Part shown: positions 34,263 through 42,766 of the stretch, piece after piece | Position numbering within the stretch: position 1 is the stretch's first letter | How the letters are laid out: every line of letters starts with the position of its first letter | From: Amycolatopsis sp. NBRC 101858 | GTDB taxonomy: Bacteria; Actinomycetota; Actinomycetes; Mycobacteriales; Pseudonocardiaceae | Length of the DNA stretch: 64,000 nt | NCBI RefSeq assembly: GCF_030269325.1 | Contig: NZ_BSTD01000001.1 | Coordinates: forward strand, 822,681 to 886,680 | Direction of reading: 5' to 3' | Made by a program: the position numbers and the translations under genes | Notes under the pieces: model-generated | Database searches by the model: none | Told to the model about the DNA's origin: nothing | Seen by the model: only the letters and a program-made list of their open reading frames with translations

Positions 34263-35674
34263 GCGACGCCGACCAGCTCCGGCGCCACCCGCGTCTTCGG
34301 CACCAGCCCGGCCAGCAGCACGCCCGCCAGCGCGGCGAACGCCGCCACGGCGAACGTCGCGCGGAAGCCGAACAGCGACGGCACGGACAGGCCGCCGACG
34401 GTGATCGTCAGCTGGGCGAGCATCGCCGCCATCACCGCGCTCGAAATCGCCGTGCCGACCGACCGCATCAGGGAGTTGAGGCCGTTCGCGGACGCCGTTT
34501 CGGTGACCGGCACCGAGCCCATAATGGACGCCGGCATCGCCGCGTACGCGATCCCGACGCCCGCGCCGATGATCACCGACGCCGTGATCAGCTCGGCGGC
34601 GTTGTCCATCAGCACGATCGCGAACAGGTACCCGAGGGCGATCACCAGCGCGCCGGTCATCAGCGTCGGGCGGGGGCCGAACCGGGTGATGAGCCGCGCC
34701 GAGACCGGCGAGAGCAGCATCATCACGAGGCCGTTCGGCGCCAGGGACAGTCCGGACTCGACCATCGTCTGGCCCAGCCCGTACCCGGTCGACGCCGACG
34801 CCTGCAGCAGCTGCGGGAACGACAACGCCATGGCGTACATCGAGAACCCGACCATGATCGACGCCAGGTTCGTGAACAGCACCGGGCGGCGGGCGGACAC
34901 GCGCAGGTCGACCAGCGGGTCGCGCCGCCGCAGCTGGTAGGTGCCCCAGCCGGCCAGGATGACGACGGCCGCGGCGGCGAACCCCAGCGTCGGCGTGCTG
35001 GTCCAGCCCCACGTGGCGCCCTTGACCACCGGCAGCAGCAGGCAGACCAGGCCGGCGGCCAGCCCGAGCGCACCGAAGTAGTCGAACGGCGCGGGCGTGC
35101 GCACCGGCGACTCCGGCACGAACTTGACGATCAGCAGCACGAAGAACAGCCCGAGGGCGGCGGACATCCAGAAGAGCACGTGCCAGTCGGCGTTCTCGGC
35201 GACGATGGCCGCGACCGGCAGCCCGATCGCGCCGCCCACCCCGAGCGTCGCGCTCATCAGGGAGATCGCGCCGCCGACGCGTTCCGGCGGGAGCTCGTCG
35301 CGCATGATGCTGATGCCGAGCGGGATGACACCCATCGCGCAGCCCTGCAGCCCGCGGCCGATGATGTGGAACACGAGCTCGCTGTTCGTGGCCGAGACGA
35401 CCGAACCGGCGATGAGCAGCGCGAGGCTGACGAGGATCATCCGCCGCTTGCCGTAGAGGTCGCCGAGCCGTCCGCTGACCGGGGTGATGACGGCCGCGGC
35501 CAGCAGCGTCACGGTGACGACCCAGGACGCGTCGGCCGCCGAGGCGTTCAGCAGCCGCGGGAACACCGGGATGAGCGGCACGACCAGCGTCTGCATGAAC
35601 GACGCGACCAGCCCGCACGAAGCGAGCACCACGACGATCGCGCGACCGGACCCTTCGGGTCGGGACACCAGCAC
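34259..35674 (-). CDS. MFS transporter, DHA2-type drug exporter
   Basis: A 471-residue membrane protein with about 14 hydrophobic segments. MFS motif A is GRLGDLYGKRRMILVSL between helices 2 and 3, and motif C is GGAIGLPVAAIVAE in helix 5; together these mark 14-helix proton antiporters that export drugs. The start is GTG at 35674 (VLVSRPEGSG), with GTG at 35668 as an option. Upstream, two direct copies of TCATGCA (35700-35706 and 35710-35716) lie in a lower-GC stretch and may bind a regulator. Confidence 0.9.
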   Translation of the reverse strand: MLVSRPEGSGRAIVVVLASCGLVASFMQTLVVPLIPVFPRLLNASAADASWVVTVTLLAAAVITPVSGRLGDLYGKRRMILVSLALLIAGSVVSATNSELVFHIIGRGLQGCAMGVIPLGISIMRDELPPERVGGAISLMSATLGVGGAIGLPVAAIVAENADWHVLFWMSAALGLFFVLLIVKFVPESPVRTPAPFDYFGALGLAAGLVCLLLPVVKGATWGWTSTPTLGFAAAAVVILAGWGTYQLRRRDPLVDLRVSARRPVLFTNLASIMVGFSMYAMALSFPQLLQASASTGYGLGQTMVESGLSLAPNGLVMMLLSPVSARLITRFGPRPTLMTGALVIALGYLFAIVLMDNAAELITASVIIGAGVGIAYAAMPASIMGSVPVTETASANGLNSLMRSVGTAISSAVMAAMLAQLTITVGGLSVPSLFGFRATFAVAAFAALAGVLLAGLVPKTRVAPELVGVA

Positions 35675-35760
35675 ACCCCCGGTGTGTAGTTAGTACGCAT
35701 CATGCAACTTCATGCACTGTACCTACGCTCCGGGGGTTTTCCGCTCGATTGGTGCTCTCG

Positions 35761-36213
35761 TCACAGCCAGGTGCGCACGCCTCCGTGGCCGGAGCACGTA
35801 CCGGAGCGGTGCTGGCTGTAGCTGTAGCTGCCGTCCTTGCAGAGCGCGGTCGCTCCGGACGGGTTGTCGCTGGGGCGGTGGACGCAGTTGCCGGAGGAGT
35901 TCACGTAGTAGTCGGCGCCGCACTCGGCCGGCTTCGGCGCGGCCTGCGCGGTGGTCTTCGGCGCTGCCTTGGGCTTGGCGGCTGTCGTCTTCGGCGCGAC
36001 GGCCTGCGCCTGGGTCGGCGTAGTGGTGACCACCGGCGCATCGGACGTGGGTGGTGCGGTCGTGACCGGAACGGAATACGTGGGCATCGAATACGTCGAC
36101 GTCGGAGCATCGAGGACTCCGACGTTCCCGGCGTCCTTCGGCGACACAGCGCCGACGCCACAGCCCGCGACCAGCAGGCCCGCGGCCAGGACCAACCCCA
36201 GTTTCTTGCTCAC
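35761..36213 (-). CDS. Lipoprotein with C-terminal DUF3761 domain
   Basis: A 150-residue exported lipoprotein. The signal peptide ends in the lipobox LVAGC with the lipidated Cys18. A low-complexity Thr/Pro/Ala linker (about residues 35-95) follows and would reach through the cell wall. The C-terminal domain has CGADYYVNSSGNCVHRP, then GATALCKDGSYSYSQHRSGT and a GGVRTWL end, which is DUF3761; its function is not known. Four or more cysteines suggest disulfides. The start is GTG at 36213. It is divergent from the sensor kinase. Confidence 0.85.
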   Translation of the reverse strand: MSKKLGLVLAAGLLVAGCGVGAVSPKDAGNVGVLDAPTSTYSMPTYSVPVTTAPPTSDAPVVTTTPTQAQAVAPKTTAAKPKAAPKTTAQAAPKPAECGADYYVNSSGNCVHRPSDNPSGATALCKDGSYSYSQHRSGTCSGHGGVRTWL

Positions 36214-36292
36214 GAAGACTCCTTAGCCATGCCAATCAATGCCGCGAAGTCGCTCGCCCCGGAAGGTTTGTTACGCCGCCTAGACTCGGCGC

Positions 36293-37357
36293 ATGTCCTG
36301 GTTGCGGCGATGGGCACCCGAGCTCGCGGTCACCGTCGCGGTGCTCGCCGGTTCGCTGTTCACCGTCCTGAACGACGGCGCCAAGCCCGCCCACCACGCG
36401 GCGCTCGGCTGGGTCCTCACCGTTCTCGGCTGCGCCGCGGTCTTCTTCCGGCGGAAGTACCCGCTGGGCGTCGCCGCGTTAACGCTCGTTAGCTGCGCCC
36501 TCTACTACCCGCTCACCGATCCCGACGGCCTCGTCCTGCTGGCCTTCGCCTACACGCTCTACAACGCCGCCGCGGCCGGGCGGATCCGCGGGGCCGCGCT
36601 GCTCGTCGTCGCCGCGATGGCGGGCGTCGCCGCCGGGGAGATCAGCTCGCGCAGCGGACGGCACGTCGACAACTTCGCCTTCTTCCTGATGACCGGCTGG
36701 TTCGTCGCGCTCGTCGCCGGGGGTGCGGTCGCGCACTACCGCGCAGAAGCCGAGCGCACCAAGGAGGCCGAGGCCCGGACCCGCGCGACCGACGAGCGGC
36801 TGCGCATCGCCCGCGAGCTGCACGACGTCCTCGGCCACCACCTCGCGCTGATCAACGTCCAGGCCGGCGCCGCGCTGCACCGCCGCGACCCCGCGCAGGC
36901 CGAGGAAGCCCTCGGCACCATCAAGGACGCCAGCAAGACCGCGCTCCAGGAGCTGCGCGCGACGCTTGGCATGCTCCGCCAGGCCGAACCGAGCCTTTCG
37001 CGGGTGGCAGAGCTGGCCGAGTCGGTCGGCGCGTCCGGGCTGACCGTGCGCACCGAGATCGACGGCGTCGCCCGGGACCTGCCGCCGGACGTCGAGCACG
37101 CCGCGTTCCGCGTCGTGCAGGAGGCGCTGACGAACGTCGCGAAGCACGCCGGGGCGAAGACCGTCGTCGTCCGGCTCGGCTACGGCGCCGACGCGCTGTC
37201 CGTGCAGGTCGACGACGACGGAAGCGGTGGCGACGCCCCGCCGGGCACCGGGATCCGCGGCATGGCGGAGCGTACGCGGGCGCTCGGCGGCGAACTGACC
37301 GCGGCACCGCGTGAGGGCGGCGGTTACCGCGTGCGCGCCCGGCTGCCGGTGCGATGA
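36293..37357 (+). CDS. Two-component sensor histidine kinase (NarL/DesK type)
   Basis: A 354-residue kinase. There are four to five transmembrane segments in the first 145 residues and no large external domain. The HisKA_3 helix has the phospho-accepting His177 in RIARELHDVLGHHLALI. The ATPase domain shows FRVVQEALTNVAKHAGA (N box), VDDDGSGG and GTGIRGMAERTRALGG (G boxes). It probably senses a membrane state. The cognate regulator gene follows by 7 nt. One repeated palindrome with a TTA codon lies at 36478-36493. Confidence 0.92.
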   Translation: MSWLRRWAPELAVTVAVLAGSLFTVLNDGAKPAHHAALGWVLTVLGCAAVFFRRKYPLGVAALTLVSCALYYPLTDPDGLVLLAFAYTLYNAAAAGRIRGAALLVVAAMAGVAAGEISSRSGRHVDNFAFFLMTGWFVALVAGGAVAHYRAEAERTKEAEARTRATDERLRIARELHDVLGHHLALINVQAGAALHRRDPAQAEEALGTIKDASKTALQELRATLGMLRQAEPSLSRVAELAESVGASGLTVRTEIDGVARDLPPDVEHAAFRVVQEALTNVAKHAGAKTVVVRLGYGADALSVQVDDDGSGGDAPPGTGIRGMAERTRALGGELTAAPREGGGYRVRARLPVR

Positions 37358-37364
37358 TGACCCG

Positions 37365-38033
37365 ATGATCCGGGTCCTGCTCGTCGACGACCAGCGGCTG
37401 GTCCGCGCCGGCTTCCGGTCCATTTTGGACGGCGAGGCGGACATCGACGTCGTCGCGGAAGCCGCCGACGGCCGCGAAGCCCTGCAGGCCGCGCACGACC
37501 ACCGTCCGGACGTCGTGCTGATGGACATCCGGATGCCGGTGCTCGACGGTCTCGCCGCCACGCGGCACCTGCTCGAAGACCCCTCGCTGAACGAAACGAA
37601 GGTCGTCATCCTCACGACGTTCGACCTCGACGAAGACGTCTACGGCGCCCTGCGCGCGGGTGCGAGCGGGTTCCTGGTCAAGGACACCGAGCCCGAAGAG
37701 CTGATCCACGCCGTGCGCGTGGTCGCCCGCGGCGACGCGCTGCTCGCGCCGTCGATCACCCGGCGGTTGATCTCGGAGTTCGCCGCGCGCGTCACGCGCC
37801 CCTCTCCCGCTCCGGCACTGGACCGGCTCACGGACCGCGAGCGCGAGGTGCTTTCCCTGGTCGCGGCCGGCTTGTCGAACGACGAGATCGCGCGCGAGCT
37901 CACGCTCAGCCCGGCGACGGCGAAGACGCACGTCAGCCGCATCATGACGAAGACCGGCACGCACGACCGCGCGCAGCTCGTCGTCCTCGCCTACGAGTCC
38001 GGCGCGGTGACGCCGCGGTGGCTCACCCCCTAG
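37365..38033 (+). CDS. Response regulator, NarL/LuxR family
   Basis: A 222-residue regulator. The receiver domain has acidic residues in LLVDDQ, the phosphorylated Asp54 in VVLMDIRMPVLDG, Thr in ILTTFD and Lys in GFLVKD. The C-terminal LuxR helix-turn-helix is LTDREREVLSLVAAGLSNDE followed by IARELTLSPATAKTHVSRI. The start at 37365 is the only ATG in frame that gives a proper first strand. It pairs with the upstream kinase and may control the MMPL exporter 113 bp downstream. A short hairpin lies just after its stop (38034-38055). Confidence 0.93.
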   Translation: MIRVLLVDDQRLVRAGFRSILDGEADIDVVAEAADGREALQAAHDHRPDVVLMDIRMPVLDGLAATRHLLEDPSLNETKVVILTTFDLDEDVYGALRAGASGFLVKDTEPEELIHAVRVVARGDALLAPSITRRLISEFAARVTRPSPAPALDRLTDREREVLSLVAAGLSNDEIARELTLSPATAKTHVSRIMTKTGTHDRAQLVVLAYESGAVTPRWLTP

Positions 38034-38146
38034 CCGTACTCCCCCGGGGGTACGGGAAACGCCTTAAGGGACACCGCCGGGAGCAGGGCAAGTGTCCTCC
38101 GCTGCGCGACGCGCAGTAGTGTCCCGCCGGCGAATCCTTGTGCCCC

Positions 38147-40198
38147 ATGGACACCATCACTCGCCCCACTGGGGGAAGGCTGGCCCGCCTGGCCGGCTGG
38201 GCGCAGCACCACCGGTGGCTCGCCGTCGCACTCTGGGCGCTGGTCCTCATCGGCGTCACGTTCACCTCCCGTCTCACCGGCAGCGCGTTCCACGACGACA
38301 ACTCGCTGCCCGGCACCGAGTCGCAGCAGGTCGTCGACCTCCTGAAGAACACCGCGCAGTCCGGAGCGACCGCGCAGATCGTGTTCAAGGAGGACAACGG
38401 GCTCGCGACACAGCGCGCCGCGGTCGAAAACACTCTGGGAAATGTCCGATTGCAGCCGCACGTGCGGTCGGTGACCGGGCCGTTCGAGACACTGTCGTCG
38501 GACGGCCGGATCGGCTACGCGACCGTCACCTTCGACGTGCCCTCGACCGATCTCCCGTACGACGACATCGTGAAGTTCGCCGACACCGCGAAGCAAGCCG
38601 GGCCGGTGACCGTCGCGCTCGCCGGCGATCCGATCGAGCGGATCTCCGAAGGCGGCGGGCCCGCGGAAGGCGTCGGGCTGCTCGCCGCGCTCGTCATCCT
38701 CGTGTTCCTGTTCCGCTCACTGCTCGCGGCCGGGCTGCCGGTGCTCACCGCGGTGTTCGCCGTCGGCAGCACGCTCGGCGTGATCACGGTCGTCTCGCAC
38801 TTCGTCGACATCGCGAGCTACACCTCACCGCTGATGATGCTGGTCGGGTTCGGGGTGGGCGTCGACTATGCGCTGCTGATCTTCTCCCGCTACCGAAGCG
38901 AGATCCTGGCCGGGTACGACCGCGACGCCGCCGCCCGCCGGGCGCTCGACACGGCCGGACGCTCGGTGTTGTTCGCCGGGACGACGGTGATCATCGCGCT
39001 GCTCGGCCTCCTCGCACTCGGGCTCGGCGGGCTGCGCGGGGTGGCGCTGGCCGTCGCGCTCACCGTATTGATGACGATGCTCGCGTCGGTGACGCTCCTG
39101 CCGGCGCTGCTGTCGCTGTTCGGCAAGCGGCTCGAACGCGGCATCCGCCGGCACGCCGCGCGGCGTGACCACGGCAAAGCATGGCGACGGCTCGCCGACG
39201 GCGTCCAGCGTCGTCCGGTGGCTCCGCTCGCGATCGGCCTCGCACTGCTTGTCGGGCTTTCCATCCCCGCCGCGGGCATGCGGCTAGGGTTCGCCGACGC
39301 GAGCACCGACCCGGCGGGCTCGACGACGCGGCAGGCGTACGACCTGCTGGCCGAGGGCTTCGGGCCGGGCTTCAGCGGTCCGCTCGCGATCGTCACCCAA
39401 GACGGCGACCCCGTCGCGCTGCAGCAGAAGTTGGCTACGACGCCCGGAGTCGCGCACGTGTTAACGCCGGTTAACCAGACCGTCCTCCTGTTCCCGACGA
39501 CGTCACCCCAGGACGTGGCGACGGCAGAGCTGGTGACTCGCCTGCGTACCGACGTCCTGCCTACGCTGCCCGGGCACTACCTGGTCGGCGGGTCGGTCGC
39601 CGCCGCGACGGACTTCGCCGACGCCGTCGCCGACCGGCTGCCGCTGTTCGTGCTGGTCGTCGTCGGGCTGTCCGCGCTACTGCTGATGGTCGTCTTCCGG
39701 TCGATCCTCATCCCGCTCAAGGCGGCGCTGCTGAACCTGCTGAGCATCGGCGCTTCGCTGGGTGTCATGACGCTGGTGTTCGGCGACGGCTGGTTCGGCG
39801 CGCAACCCGGCCCGATCGAGGCGTTCGTGCCGGTGATGATCTTCGCGATCGTGTTCGGGCTGTCGATGGACTACGAGGTGTTCCTGGTGTCGCGGATGCA
39901 CGAGGAGTGGCGGCGCACCGGCGACGCGCGGCTCGCGGTGCGCGAAGGACTCGCCTCGACCGGCGGCGTGATCACCGCGGCCGGCGCGATCATGGTGCTG
40001 GTGTTCGGCGCGTTCCTGCTCGACCCGTCGCGGATGCTCGCGCAGTTCGGCCTCGGCCTGGCGGTCGCGGTGCTGCTGGACGCGCTGGTTATCCGCTGTT
40101 TACTCGTCCCGGCGATCATGCGGCTGCTCGGGGAACGCGCGTGGTGGCTGCCGCGGTGGCTGGACCGCCGGCTGCCGCACGTCGCGCTGGAGCCCTAA
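38147..40198 (+). CDS. MMPL family RND transporter
   Basis: A 683-residue membrane protein with the two-fold MMPL layout: one N-terminal helix, a large external loop (about 45-185), five helices, a second loop (about 390-500) and five more helices. GFGVGVDYALLIFSRYR and its repeat FGLSMDYEVFLVSRMHEEW hold the proton-relay Asp and Tyr pairs. Family members export lipids, siderophores or drugs. The ATG at 38147 is preferred to TTG at 38138. Two TTA codons occur, one in a palindrome (39460-39475). Its stop overlaps the convergent GH92 gene by 4 nt. Confidence 0.92.
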   Translation: MDTITRPTGGRLARLAGWAQHHRWLAVALWALVLIGVTFTSRLTGSAFHDDNSLPGTESQQVVDLLKNTAQSGATAQIVFKEDNGLATQRAAVENTLGNVRLQPHVRSVTGPFETLSSDGRIGYATVTFDVPSTDLPYDDIVKFADTAKQAGPVTVALAGDPIERISEGGGPAEGVGLLAALVILVFLFRSLLAAGLPVLTAVFAVGSTLGVITVVSHFVDIASYTSPLMMLVGFGVGVDYALLIFSRYRSEILAGYDRDAAARRALDTAGRSVLFAGTTVIIALLGLLALGLGGLRGVALAVALTVLMTMLASVTLLPALLSLFGKRLERGIRRHAARRDHGKAWRRLADGVQRRPVAPLAIGLALLVGLSIPAAGMRLGFADASTDPAGSTTRQAYDLLAEGFGPGFSGPLAIVTQDGDPVALQQKLATTPGVAHVLTPVNQTVLLFPTTSPQDVATAELVTRLRTDVLPTLPGHYLVGGSVAAATDFADAVADRLPLFVLVVVGLSALLLMVVFRSILIPLKAALLNLLSIGASLGVMTLVFGDGWFGAQPGPIEAFVPVMIFAIVFGLSMDYEVFLVSRMHEEWRRTGDARLAVREGLASTGGVITAAGAIMVLVFGAFLLDPSRMLAQFGLGLAVAVLLDALVIRCLLVPAIMRLLGERAWWLPRWLDRRLPHVALEP

Positions 40199-42528
40199 CT
40201 CCCCCAGCCGGTCGGCGTCTCGGACAGCCGGAAGTCCAGGCTTCCGCCGTGCAGGAACGAGGCGTCGACCTTCCAGTCGCGCTGCGGCCTGCCGTTCCGG
40301 CGGACGTCGGCCACGTACTTCCCGCTCCCCGACGTCGTGATCCGGATCGGCGCGCCGCCCGCCGGCCGGATCACGGCGGCCGGGAACAGCGGGCTCGACA
40401 GCAGCAGCTCGCCCGAGCCCGGCGTCCGCGGGTAGATCCCGAGGGCCGCGAAGACGTACCAGGCGGACATCGTGCCGAGGTCGTCGTTGCCGGGCAGCCC
40501 GGACGGTCCGGTCGTGTAGACGGAGTTCACCAGCTGCCGCACGGTCTCCTGCGTCTTCCACGGCTGCCCGAGCTCGTTGTACAGCCACGGCGCGTGGATG
40601 TCGGGCTCGTTGGTCGGGTCGTACTTGAGCGGGCCGCCGCCCTTGAGCTGCCAGTTCCCGTTGGCGTCGTGGAAGAAGCCGTCGAGCCGCGTGACGGCGT
40701 TCGCCTTGCCGCCCATGGCGTCCGCGAGTCCGGAGACGTCCTGCGGGACCATCCAGGTGTAGGCGGCAGCGCTGCCCTGCGCGAAGCCGCGGTCGCTCGC
40801 CGGGTCGAACGGCGTCACCCAGCTGCCGTCGACGTTGCGGGCCTGCGCGTACCCGGTCTCTTTGTTGAACACATTCAGCCAGTAAGCACCCCGGGCGTGC
40901 AGCTCCGCAGCTTCGCGAGTGCGGCCGAGTTGTTCTGCGAAATGTCCGATTGCAGAGTCGGCGACCGCGTCTTCCAGTGTCTCGGCGGCACCTCCCCAGC
41001 AGTGGCAGACGTCGTTGGGCGCGTAGTGGGACGACAGGTACTGCGCGAGGTTGGGCCGCTGGCCGACGCACTGGCCAGGACAGCCGCCGTCCTGCAGGCC
41101 CTCCGGACGCGGAACTGTCGCCTGCTTGTACAGCGAATCGAACGCGCTGCGGTAGTCGAAGTTGCGGACGCCCATGGCGTAAAAGGTTGCGATCGTCGCT
41201 GCCGAAGGGTCGCCGGTCATGACGTGCGTCGCGCCGTTGACGTGCACCCAGCGATCCCAGACGCCGTCGTTCTGCTTCGCGTAGTTGTACAGCGACTGCG
41301 CGAAGTTCCCGGCGACGCGCGGTTCGAGCAGGGCCAAGAGCTGGATCTGCGCGCGGTACTGGTCCCAGCCGGAGAAGTTGGAGTACTGCGCGTCCTGGCC
41401 GCGTTCGACGCGGTGGGTTTTGCGGTCCATCCCCAGGTACTGGCCGTCGACGTCGCTGACGAGGTTGGGTTGCTGCAGGCTGTGGTAGAGCGCGGTGGTG
41501 AAGACGATCCGCTGGTTGGCCGTGCCGCCCTGGACGTCGACCCGGCTCAGTTCGGCGTTCCAGGCTTTCTTGGTCTTGTCCGCGATGCTGTCCACGGTGG
41601 ACTTCACCGGCTGTTCGGCCCGGAGGTTGCGTTCCGCGCCTTCGAGCGAGACGTAGGAGATCGCGATCCGCATGGTCACCTTGCTGCCGGGCGCGAAGGT
41701 GACGTAACCGCCGGAGCCGCGTCCGGCCCGGTCCTTCCCGGTGGCGTAACCCTCACCGCCGGTCTGGTCGGTGCCGCCCGGCTGCAGGGTCGCGTCCTTC
41801 CACGTCCCGGTCCCGACGAAGGGCTGGTCGAACTGCGCGGTGAAGTACAGCCGGTAGTAGGACTTGCGGTTGTTGACGCCGCCGTTCGCGCGGCGGCCGC
41901 AGAACGCGCCGGTGAGGACGGAGCCGGTGACCTTGCGGTTCGCCGCGTCGAGGTGGGTCTCGGCGTCTTCGCTGCCGTTGAGCGAGTTCGACGTGCGGAA
42001 GAGCAGGCTGGCGGGCTTGCCCGCGGGGTACTGCAGAGTGCCGATCGCGGTGCGTTCGGTGGCTGCGACGTCCGTGGTGACGCCGTTCTGCAGGCCGAGA
42101 CGGTACCGTCCCGTCGTGACCGCTTCGTCGGCGTGACCGAAGTTACTCGCGTAGATCGCGTCGGTGGTGTCGGCGGTCGGCGAGGAGGTGACGTCGTCGG
42201 CGAACGGCAGGATCGGCACGTCACCGGCGGCACCGGGGTTGCAACCGGCGCCGTTAACGTGCGTTAACGCGAAGCCGCGGATCCGGGTGGCGTCGTACTG
42301 GTAGCCGTTGGCAGCACCGGTGCTGGTCTGGTCGCCGCGCGTGCTGGTGGGGCTCCAGGCGAGCATCCCGAACGGCGCGGTGGCCCCGGGATAGGTGTTG
42401 CCGTCCCCGGCGGAGCCGATCAGCGGGTCGACGTAGTCGGCGGCGCTGAGGTCAGCGGCGCCCGACATCGTTGTCAACGTCGAGGCGAGCAGGGCGGCGG
42501 CCAGTGCCACCGTGACAGGACGGCGCAT
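40195..42528 (-). CDS. Secreted GH92 family glycosidase (alpha-1,2-mannosidase type)
   Basis: A 777-residue exported glycoside hydrolase. Residues 1-24 form a Sec signal peptide. The start of the mature protein, YVDPLIGSAGDGNTYPGA, is the GH92 hallmark. Later blocks are GFALTHVNGAGC, LPGNDDLGTMSAWYVFAALG and GGAPIRITTSGSGKYV. GH92 enzymes are calcium-dependent exo-mannosidases that trim mannan or N-glycans, so the protein probably feeds on fungal or yeast mannan. The length fits the family. It contains the one perfect copy of the repeated palindrome, at 42253-42268. Confidence 0.92.
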   Translation of the reverse strand: MRRPVTVALAAALLASTLTTMSGAADLSAADYVDPLIGSAGDGNTYPGATAPFGMLAWSPTSTRGDQTSTGAANGYQYDATRIRGFALTHVNGAGCNPGAAGDVPILPFADDVTSSPTADTTDAIYASNFGHADEAVTTGRYRLGLQNGVTTDVAATERTAIGTLQYPAGKPASLLFRTSNSLNGSEDAETHLDAANRKVTGSVLTGAFCGRRANGGVNNRKSYYRLYFTAQFDQPFVGTGTWKDATLQPGGTDQTGGEGYATGKDRAGRGSGGYVTFAPGSKVTMRIAISYVSLEGAERNLRAEQPVKSTVDSIADKTKKAWNAELSRVDVQGGTANQRIVFTTALYHSLQQPNLVSDVDGQYLGMDRKTHRVERGQDAQYSNFSGWDQYRAQIQLLALLEPRVAGNFAQSLYNYAKQNDGVWDRWVHVNGATHVMTGDPSAATIATFYAMGVRNFDYRSAFDSLYKQATVPRPEGLQDGGCPGQCVGQRPNLAQYLSSHYAPNDVCHCWGGAAETLEDAVADSAIGHFAEQLGRTREAAELHARGAYWLNVFNKETGYAQARNVDGSWVTPFDPASDRGFAQGSAAAYTWMVPQDVSGLADAMGGKANAVTRLDGFFHDANGNWQLKGGGPLKYDPTNEPDIHAPWLYNELGQPWKTQETVRQLVNSVYTTGPSGLPGNDDLGTMSAWYVFAALGIYPRTPGSGELLLSSPLFPAAVIRPAGGAPIRITTSGSGKYVADVRRNGRPQRDWKVDASFLHGGSLDFRLSETPTGWGS
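42253..42268. repeat. Dispersed palindrome GTTAACGNNCGTTAAC (perfect copy)
   Basis: GTTAACGTGCGTTAAC is a perfect 16-bp palindrome inside the GH92 gene. Copies with one mismatch are at 2887-2902, 6407-6422, 8139-8154, 36478-36493 and 39460-39475, all inside genes. In every copy the reading frame is nnG TTN ACN NNN GTT ARC, the only frame of this palindrome free of stop codons, and five of six copies thereby contain a TTA leucine codon. Confidence 0.75.
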
Positions 42529-42766
42529 GGGCGGAGATTAACCCGCAATCCGTGGCTTTTGGGCGAACGGAAGCGGACAAACAGACGGACACGACGAAGG
42601 CGCCAACCAGGAGACCACGGCGTCGCGCTCCTCGGCGACACCTTCGAAAAATCACTGAAAGTGACGCACCTGCTGCGGTGAATGACCGGATGAGCGGCAG
42701 ACAACATCGATTGCAAGCAGGTGAATGGAAGGGGCGACATCCAGGACGAGCGGGAGGGAAGACCTG

